Shown here piece by piece: positions 19,987 through 64,000 of a stretch of 64,000 bases of DNA (position 1 is the first letter of the stretch; each line of letters opens with the position of its first letter). Origin of the DNA: Ypsolopha sequella (Eukaryota > Arthropoda > Insecta > Lepidoptera > Ypsolophidae); the NCBI GenBank assembly GCA_934047225.1, contig OW203992.1, positions 17,845,501-17,909,500 of the forward strand, written 5' to 3'. A model generated the notes under the pieces. It ran no database searches. It was not told the origin of the DNA and saw only the letters and a list, made by a program, of their open reading frames with translations. Made by a program: the position numbers and the translations under genes.

Positions 19987-64000
<44,014 letters not shown>

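Overview
The window is animal genomic DNA, almost certainly from a moth or butterfly (Lepidoptera). It is AT-rich and intron-rich, and it is crowded with dispersed elements whose sequence style I associate with Lepidoptera: a tRNA-derived SINE, RTE-type LINE tails ending in a CAGCAGTGGACG / TGATGATGG block, repeats ending in a GTCTGACTCGCACTTGGCC block, mariner elements and many hairpin-like MITEs. Calling the order is inference from these repeats; I do not name a species.

Two conserved host genes are present and are transcribed away from each other. On the minus strand (12,636 down to 1,540, continuing off the left edge) lie five coding exons of an MFSD1-like lysosomal major-facilitator transporter, together coding 272 complete codons. 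On the plus strand (20,263 to beyond the right edge) lie six exons of junctophilin, the MORN-repeat protein that tethers endoplasmic or sarcoplasmic reticulum to the plasma membrane. All eight MORN repeats and the start of the long downstream region are visible. All splice phases fit in both genes.

The rest is mobile DNA, mostly inside introns. MFSD1 introns hold a decayed mariner (1-1,332), a 3.1 kb foldback element with 1.23 kb inverted arms and a spliced gene fragment of an uncharacterised transposon-type protein (2,237-5,374), a SINE split by a MITE, an RTE tail, a small hAT-type element with 8-bp target duplications and several MITEs. The intergenic part (12.6-20 kb) and the first junctophilin intron (20.5-37.4 kb) hold more MITEs, LINE tails, a second decayed mariner (35.0-36.3 kb) and unnamed repeat families. 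The second junctophilin intron (37.6-61.2 kb) holds two long near-perfect hairpins, a 47-bp minisatellite and a 7.2 kb element (52,916-60,109). That element has identical 225-bp terminal direct repeats and 4-bp target duplications, has no coding capacity, and was inserted into a LINE reverse-transcriptase remnant. It looks like a large non-autonomous LTR retroelement carrying a 57-bp minisatellite, and it is the most unusual structure in the window.

I see no rRNA, functional tRNA, CRISPR or bacterial-type features.
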